Shown: positions 6,309 to 9,685 of the stretch, piece by piece
Numbering within the stretch: position 1 is the stretch's first letter
Layout of the letters: the number at the start of each line of letters is the position of its first letter
Source: CAYREV01 sp964423345
GTDB taxonomy: Bacteria; Bacteroidota; Rhodothermia; Balneolales; Balneolaceae
NCBI GenBank assembly: GCA_964423345.1
Contig: CAYREV010000049.1
Location: 1 to 9,685 of the forward strand
DNA: 9,685 bases
Reading direction: 5' to 3'
The notes under the pieces: model-generated
What the model saw: only the letters and a program-made list of their open reading frames with translations
What the model was told of the DNA's origin: nothing
Databases searched by the model: none
Program-made: the position numbers and the translations under genes

Positions 6309-7478
6309 CTATTGCTTACCCCGGTACATCTCACCGATGTGGCCGGAGAACTCGCTTTTAGAGGAGTAGATGCGGTGGATTTTGCCCACTTTTTCAATAC
6401 GTTTTTCGGCAAGGATGTTGGAAGCTACGTGCGTGGGCGTGTCATTGGTTTCCGAATAGTTGAGGATGTCCAATATGGTTTGATAGATGCGTGAAGCGCG
6501 GTCGTGGGCCCGCTTTTCGTTGTAGCCCTCCAGCTCGCTGGCCACATTGATCAACCCTCCCGCGTTAATCACATAGTCGGGAGCGTATATGAGCCCCCGG
6601 TCCATCAGCATGCGTCCGTGCTTCTCCTCATCATCCAGTATGTTGTTGGCGCCCCCTGCAATAATATCGCATTTGAAATGGTCGAGGGTATCGTCGTTGA
6701 CGACCCCGCCCAGGGCACAGGGGCTGAAAATATCCACATCCAGGCCGTAGATGTCGTCGGGGTCCACCACTTCGGCATCCACCTTGTCGGCCAGCTTGGT
6801 CACTTTGTCCTCATAGATGTCACTGATAAAAAGCTGCGCCCCTTCATTTGCCAGCCGTTCGGCCAGGTAGGAGCTTACGTGTCCCGCTCCCTGTATGGCT
6901 ATCTTCCGGCCTTTAACCGAGGAGTCGCCGTATAATTTCTTACAGCAGGCCTTGATGCCCATGAACACCCCATAAGCGGTTACGGGAGAGGGGTCTCCGC
7001 TTCCGCCCAGGCTTTTGGGTATGCCGGTCACATACTTGGTTTCAGAGTTCACCCACTCCATATCCTGTACGTCGATACCCACATCTTCGGCGGTGATGTA
7101 ACGCCCCCCTAGGCTGTCCACAAAACGGCCGAAGGCCCGGAAAAGCTCCTCGGTCTTGTCCGTCCGGGGATCTCCGATGATTACGGCCTTGCCTCCGCCC
7201 AGGTTCAGCCCCGAAATGGCGGCCTTGTAGGTCATGCCGCGGGAGAGCCGCAATACATCTCTCAAAGCCTCCTGCTCGTTTTCATAGGGCCACATACGTG
7301 TGCCGCCGAGTGCCGGGCCCAGCGTAGTGTCATGGATGGCAATGATGCCCTTGAGTCCGACACTGGGCTCCGAGCAGATTACGATCTGTTCATGCTCGTA
7401 GGATTCAAGCTGGCTGAAGAGGGGGAAGTTCTCGTCAATTTCGTCGACTGTGGCGTTCTGTATAGTAGTTGTTTGCAT
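6309..7478 (-). CDS. Leucine (branched-chain amino acid) dehydrogenase
   Basis: This is an NAD-dependent oxidative deaminase of the Glu/Leu/Phe/Val dehydrogenase family. It probably converts leucine, valine and isoleucine to their 2-oxo acids reversibly. With the ATG at 7478 it has 389 residues, slightly above the 360-370 of Bacillus enzymes owing to a longer N-terminus. ALGGTRMWPY (56-65) and the glycine-rich LNLGGGKAVI (91-100) are diagnostic. Lys85 (TYKAA) and Lys97 (GGGKAV) fit the substrate and catalytic lysines, and Asp132 (TAEDVGID) fits the catalytic Asp. The Rossmann loop is QGAGHVSSYLA (196-206), with Asp220 (ISDIYED) favouring NAD over NADP. A GTG directly before the ATG (7481) could add one residue; ATG is preferred. 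Substrate preference within the family (Leu, Val or Phe) is inferred from similarity to LeuDH. The gene is followed by a terminator and lies divergent from recJ. Confidence 0.92.
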   Translation of the reverse strand: MQTTTIQNATVDEIDENFPLFSQLESYEHEQIVICSEPSVGLKGIIAIHDTTLGPALGGTRMWPYENEQEALRDVLRLSRGMTYKAAISGLNLGGGKAVIIGDPRTDKTEELFRAFGRFVDSLGGRYITAEDVGIDVQDMEWVNSETKYVTGIPKSLGGSGDPSPVTAYGVFMGIKACCKKLYGDSSVKGRKIAIQGAGHVSSYLAERLANEGAQLFISDIYEDKVTKLADKVDAEVVDPDDIYGLDVDIFSPCALGGVVNDDTLDHFKCDIIAGGANNILDDEEKHGRMLMDRGLIYAPDYVINAGGLINVASELEGYNEKRAHDRASRIYQTILDILNYSETNDTPTHVASNILAEKRIEKVGKIHRIYSSKSEFSGHIGEMYRGKQ

Positions 7479-7664
7479 CACAAAATGGAGTTAAAAGTTA
7501 AATCTGATTAAATGCAAAAGGCCTAAATCCGTCCCTCAGGAGTGGTGGAGCCTGTTCCAGGGCGAATTTGTATCCATAACGTCTTTAATTAATTCAAGAT
7601 CATGCGATCAGAAACAATAAAGAACAGAGCCCGACTAAATTAAGAAAAATTGCTAAGATTTAGT

Positions 7665-7691
7665 AGTGAAAAGTGACTATTCATTTTCACT
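7665..7691. repeat. Perfect 8-bp inverted repeat, possible operator
   Basis: AGTGAAAA (7665-7672) and TTTTCACT (7684-7691) are perfect reverse complements separated by 11 bp, so the half-site centres lie 19 bp apart, close to two helical turns. A further AGTGA (7672-7676) can pair with the same TCACT. It lies about 50 bp upstream of the recJ -7 box and about 190 bp upstream of the dehydrogenase start. No T-run follows. A dimeric regulator site is plausible but unproven. Confidence 0.35.
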
Positions 7692-7741
7692 GGGAATCCG
7701 GTTGATGCTGATTAGGTAGCTGTTTTTTTTATAGTATATTG

Positions 7742-7749
7742 TATCTTTG
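7742..7749 (+). promoter_or_regulatory. Candidate -7 box for recJ
   Basis: TATCTTTG fits the Bacteroidota -7 consensus TAnnTTTG. At the expected -33 place (about 7719-7722) there is GCTG followed by a run of eight T, not TTTG, so only half of the consensus is met. Transcription would start about 5-8 nt downstream and give a recJ leader of roughly 95 nt. Confidence 0.5.
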
Positions 7750-7852
7750 GGAAAAGGACGAAAGTGCCCTGAAGTACGTATGAGGCACGCCTGGCCACCG
7801 GTTTGACCGCCATGCGCCTGTTTATGAAAAAAATAAAAATAAACCGAAAACT

Positions 7853-9577
7853 ATGTCATTTCGATGGGTTTACACCAAACCCGAAAGGGAGGATGCTGTA
7901 TCCACCTTGCAGGAGGAGCTGGGTATACCGCGAAAAATTGCGTACCTGCTTACCCTCCGGGGTATAGAGTCCTATGACGAAGCCAAAAAATTTTTCAGGC
8001 CCGAATTAACATCTATTCATGATCCCTTCCTGATGAAGGATATGGAGAAGGCCACCGAGCGCCTGGCCCGGGCGGTCCGCGAGGGGGAGCGGATTCTTGT
8101 GTATGGTGACTACGACGTGGACGGGACTACCGGAACCTCTATACTGTATACTTTTCTAAAGGATTTCGGGGTGGATGTGGAGTACTATATCCCCCACCGT
8201 TTCAAGGAGGGCTACGGCATTAATGAAGAGGGGATACAGTTCGCCATCGAAAAGAAGGCCAGCCTGCTTGTCTCGGTAGACTGCGGCATTACGGCGGTAC
8301 GGGAGACCGAAAAGGCTAAGGAGCACGGCATAGAGGTGATCATCTGCGACCACCATAACGTGGGTGATACCATACCCGATGCCGTTGCGGTACTGGATCC
8401 CAAGCGGGAAGACTGTGGGTATCCATTTGAAGGGCTGTCCGGCGCGGGCGTGGGGTTCAAGCTGGTGCAGGGTACCATTGAGAAGCTGGGGCTCGACCGG
8501 AAAGTGGCCTTCAAATTCCTCGACCTGGTAGCCATTTCCACCGCCTCTGACATTGTGCCGCTTGTAGACGAAAACCGGGTATTGATGCGCGAGGGACTGA
8601 AACGTATCAATACCGAACCGCGGCCGGGCGTGAGGGCGTTGCTGGATCTACTGCAGATGGACCTGGGTAGTATCTCCACTTCAAGCATCGTTTTTTCCAT
8701 CGGTCCCCGTATCAATGCGGCCGGCAGGATGGGCGACGCCAGCAAGGCGGTACAGCTGCTTACGGCTGATACGATGGAGGAAGCTAATGCTTCGGCCAGG
8801 GAGCTGGAATCGATCAACAAGCTTCGGCGCGACAAGGACAGCCAGACGATGGAGGAGGCTCGTTCCATGGTGGAGCAGCAGTACGACCTGGAAAAGATTT
8901 CGTCGATGGTGCTGCACGATCCCGGCTGGCACCTGGGCGTGATCGGCATCGTGGCTTCGAGGCTGGTCGACGCCTTCTGCCGGCCGACCATCATGCTCAG
9001 CACGGTAGACGGGAAGATCAAGGGGTCGGCCCGCAGCATCAAGGGCTTCGATATCTACAGTGCCCTGAAGCAGTGCGAGGACCTGCTCGAGCAGTTCGGG
9101 GGGCATGAGTTCGCCGCAGGCCTGACCATAAAGGAGGAGAACCTGCAGGCCTTCCGCAAGCGTATCGATGAGATTGCGGCCGGCAACCTGTCGGAACAGG
9201 ATTTTGAACCGGAACTGCAGATCGGCTGCGAATTGGACCTCAGCGAGATCGATATGCGTTTCTGGAAACTGCTGAGCCAGTTCGAGCCTTTCGGGCCGGG
9301 CAACAAGCGGCCCAACTTTGTCAGCCGGGATGTGAATATCGTGGGGGTGCCCACGGTGGTGGGGCAGGGACACCTGAAGATGAAAGTTACCCAGAACGGT
9401 TCCGGTGTCTTTGACGTTATCGGATTCAACATGCACGAATACCTGCCCACCATCCGAAAGGCAAAGGACAAGTCCATCGACATTGCCTATTCGCTGGAGG
9501 AGAACCACTGGAACGGAAGCCGTTCGTTGCAGATCAGGTTAAGGGATATACACCTGGGTGAAGAGGAAAGAAAATAA
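7853..9577 (+). CDS. recJ: Single-stranded-DNA-specific exonuclease RecJ
   Basis: RecJ is a 5'-3' single-strand DNA exonuclease used in recombination (RecF pathway), mismatch repair and base-excision repair. At 574 residues it has the normal length. DHH-family motifs appear in order: motif I YGDYDVDG (84-91, Asp86/88/90), motif II SVDCG (141-145, Asp143), motif III CDHHN (165-169), and motif IV STASDIVPL (229-237, Asp233). These acidic and His residues bind two metal ions. GPRINAAGRMGDA is at 284-296. The DHHA1 domain follows, with GSARSIKGFD (391-400) and GGHEFAAGL (416-424), then a C-terminal OB-fold-like region (about 455-570) including FEPFGPGNKRPNF. The ATG at 7853 is the only start codon in its frame between the upstream stop at 7781-7783 and the gene body. 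It follows an A-rich leader with no Shine-Dalgarno sequence, common in Bacteroidota. The gene is apparently monocistronic; the tRNA promoter begins 10 bp after the stop. Confidence 0.97.
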   Translation: MSFRWVYTKPEREDAVSTLQEELGIPRKIAYLLTLRGIESYDEAKKFFRPELTSIHDPFLMKDMEKATERLARAVREGERILVYGDYDVDGTTGTSILYTFLKDFGVDVEYYIPHRFKEGYGINEEGIQFAIEKKASLLVSVDCGITAVRETEKAKEHGIEVIICDHHNVGDTIPDAVAVLDPKREDCGYPFEGLSGAGVGFKLVQGTIEKLGLDRKVAFKFLDLVAISTASDIVPLVDENRVLMREGLKRINTEPRPGVRALLDLLQMDLGSISTSSIVFSIGPRINAAGRMGDASKAVQLLTADTMEEANASARELESINKLRRDKDSQTMEEARSMVEQQYDLEKISSMVLHDPGWHLGVIGIVASRLVDAFCRPTIMLSTVDGKIKGSARSIKGFDIYSALKQCEDLLEQFGGHEFAAGLTIKEENLQAFRKRIDEIAAGNLSEQDFEPELQIGCELDLSEIDMRFWKLLSQFEPFGPGNKRPNFVSRDVNIVGVPTVVGQGHLKMKVTQNGSGVFDVIGFNMHEYLPTIRKAKDKSIDIAYSLEENHWNGSRSLQIRLRDIHLGEEERK

Positions 9578-9587
9578 GGCCGCGCTC

Positions 9588-9618
9588 TTTGTATAAAGTT
9601 GAAAAGCTTTTATATTTG
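9588..9618 (+). promoter_or_regulatory. Bacteroidota-type promoter for tRNA-Phe
   Basis: TTTG (9588-9591), a spacer of exactly 19 bp, and TATATTTG (9611-9618) reproduce the Bacteroidota primary-sigma promoter consensus TTTG-N19-TAnnTTTG in full. The -7 box ends 16 bp before the mature tRNA 5' end. That leaves room for a start site near 9623-9626 and a short 5' leader for RNase P. This is the best promoter in the window. Confidence 0.8.
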
Positions 9619-9634
9619 GCAACTCTTAAAGCAA

Positions 9635-9685
9635 GGGACTGTAGCTCAGTTGGTAGAGCATACGACTGAAAATCGTAGTGTCGGC
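9635..9685 (+). tRNA. tRNA-Phe (anticodon GAA), 5' part, cut by window end
   Basis: The first 51 nt of a tRNA fold as expected. They show a 7-nt acceptor strand GGGACTG (9635-9641), T8-A9, and D stem GCTC/GAGC (9644-9647, 9656-9659) with loop AGTTGGTA. The anticodon stem TACGA/TCGTA (9661-9665, 9673-9677) holds loop CTGAAAA, in which positions 34-36 are GAA (9668-9670), the anticodon for phenylalanine. The variable loop GTGTC and the first bases of the T stem follow before the window ends. The 3' acceptor strand and CCA are not visible. Confidence 0.95.

Larger units (their letters stand above)
7479..7852. other. Non-coding divergent regulatory region between leucine dehydrogenase and recJ
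   Basis: This stretch of 374 bp has no convincing gene on either strand and is more AT-rich than its neighbours, notably near 7580-7665 and 7720-7741. It must carry the start signals for both flanking genes. It contains an 8-bp perfect inverted repeat (7665-7691), a TAnnTTTG box facing recJ (7742-7749), a GC-richer recJ leader with two short hairpins (7764-7809) and an A-rich segment just before the recJ ATG (7826-7850). I could not find an exact -7 box facing the dehydrogenase. Confidence 0.7.

Noticed and set aside
7479..7481. GTG at 7481 as the leucine dehydrogenase start
   Set aside because: It is directly followed by an in-frame ATG at 7478. The difference is one residue and ATG is the more usual choice.
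7812..7853. Upstream ATGs at 7812 and 7824 as alternative recJ starts
   Set aside because: Both are out of frame with recJ and read into an overlapping frame with no similarity. The in-frame sequence upstream of 7853 has no start codon before a stop at 7781-7783.
8212..9042. Long open frames on the - strand inside recJ (8212-9042 and 8681-9508)
   Set aside because: They lie wholly antisense to a gene with every RecJ motif intact. Their translations are Ser/Arg- or His/Leu-rich with no recognisable domain, typical of shadow frames in GC-rich coding DNA.
1..9685. Defence island, mobile element, CRISPR or a new multi-gene system
   Set aside because: All the genes except the AlbA_2 one are familiar housekeeping families. 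There are no transposase or integrase genes, no spaced repeats, no terminal repeats and no obvious shift in base composition marking an insert.

Overview
The window is a run of ordinary chromosomal housekeeping genes. It most likely comes from a Bacteroidota/Rhodothermota-type bacterium, and a member of the Balneolota would fit. Four things point there: the protein flavour (a LipB with a charged insert after its first helix, a Bacteroidota-like leucine dehydrogenase); the absence of a Shine-Dalgarno sequence before all eight complete genes; A/T-rich leaders at several starts; and Bacteroidota-type promoter boxes (TAnnTTTG), including an exact TTTG-N19-TATATTTG before the tRNA. The DNA is moderately GC-rich by eye. 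The taxonomy is an inference, because no rRNA is present.

Region by region: positions 1-2135 hold a lipoate cluster on the + strand, made of the 3' end of dihydrolipoamide dehydrogenase (lpdA), octanoyltransferase (lipB) and lipoyl synthase (lipA). LipB transfers an octanoyl group to E2/GcvH-type proteins, LipA inserts two sulfurs, and Lpd re-oxidises the finished dihydrolipoyl arm. Positions 2225-3936 hold plsY and gpsA, overlapping by 4 bp. GpsA makes sn-glycerol-3-phosphate and PlsY acylates it, which is the first step of phospholipid synthesis. Positions 4005-5166 hold a Schlafen AlbA_2-domain protein of unknown function, followed 16 bp later by an A-type Fe-S carrier with an unusual acidic N-terminal extension.

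After a convergent gap come two - strand genes: hslO (Hsp33 redox chaperone, 5313-6218) and a leucine dehydrogenase (6309-7478), with a hairpin terminator between them. A 374-bp non-coding divergent region (7479-7852) separates the dehydrogenase from recJ (7853-9577, + strand), the single-strand DNA exonuclease. The window closes with a promoter and the first 51 nt of a tRNA-Phe(GAA), cut by the window edge.

I found no mobile element, CRISPR array, toxin-antitoxin pair, phage gene or obvious new multi-gene system. The most interesting items are modest: the AlbA_2 protein, which keeps a possible carboxylate nuclease pattern next to an Fe-S carrier; that carrier's acidic tail; a three-arm alternative hairpin before hslO; and the promoter signals.
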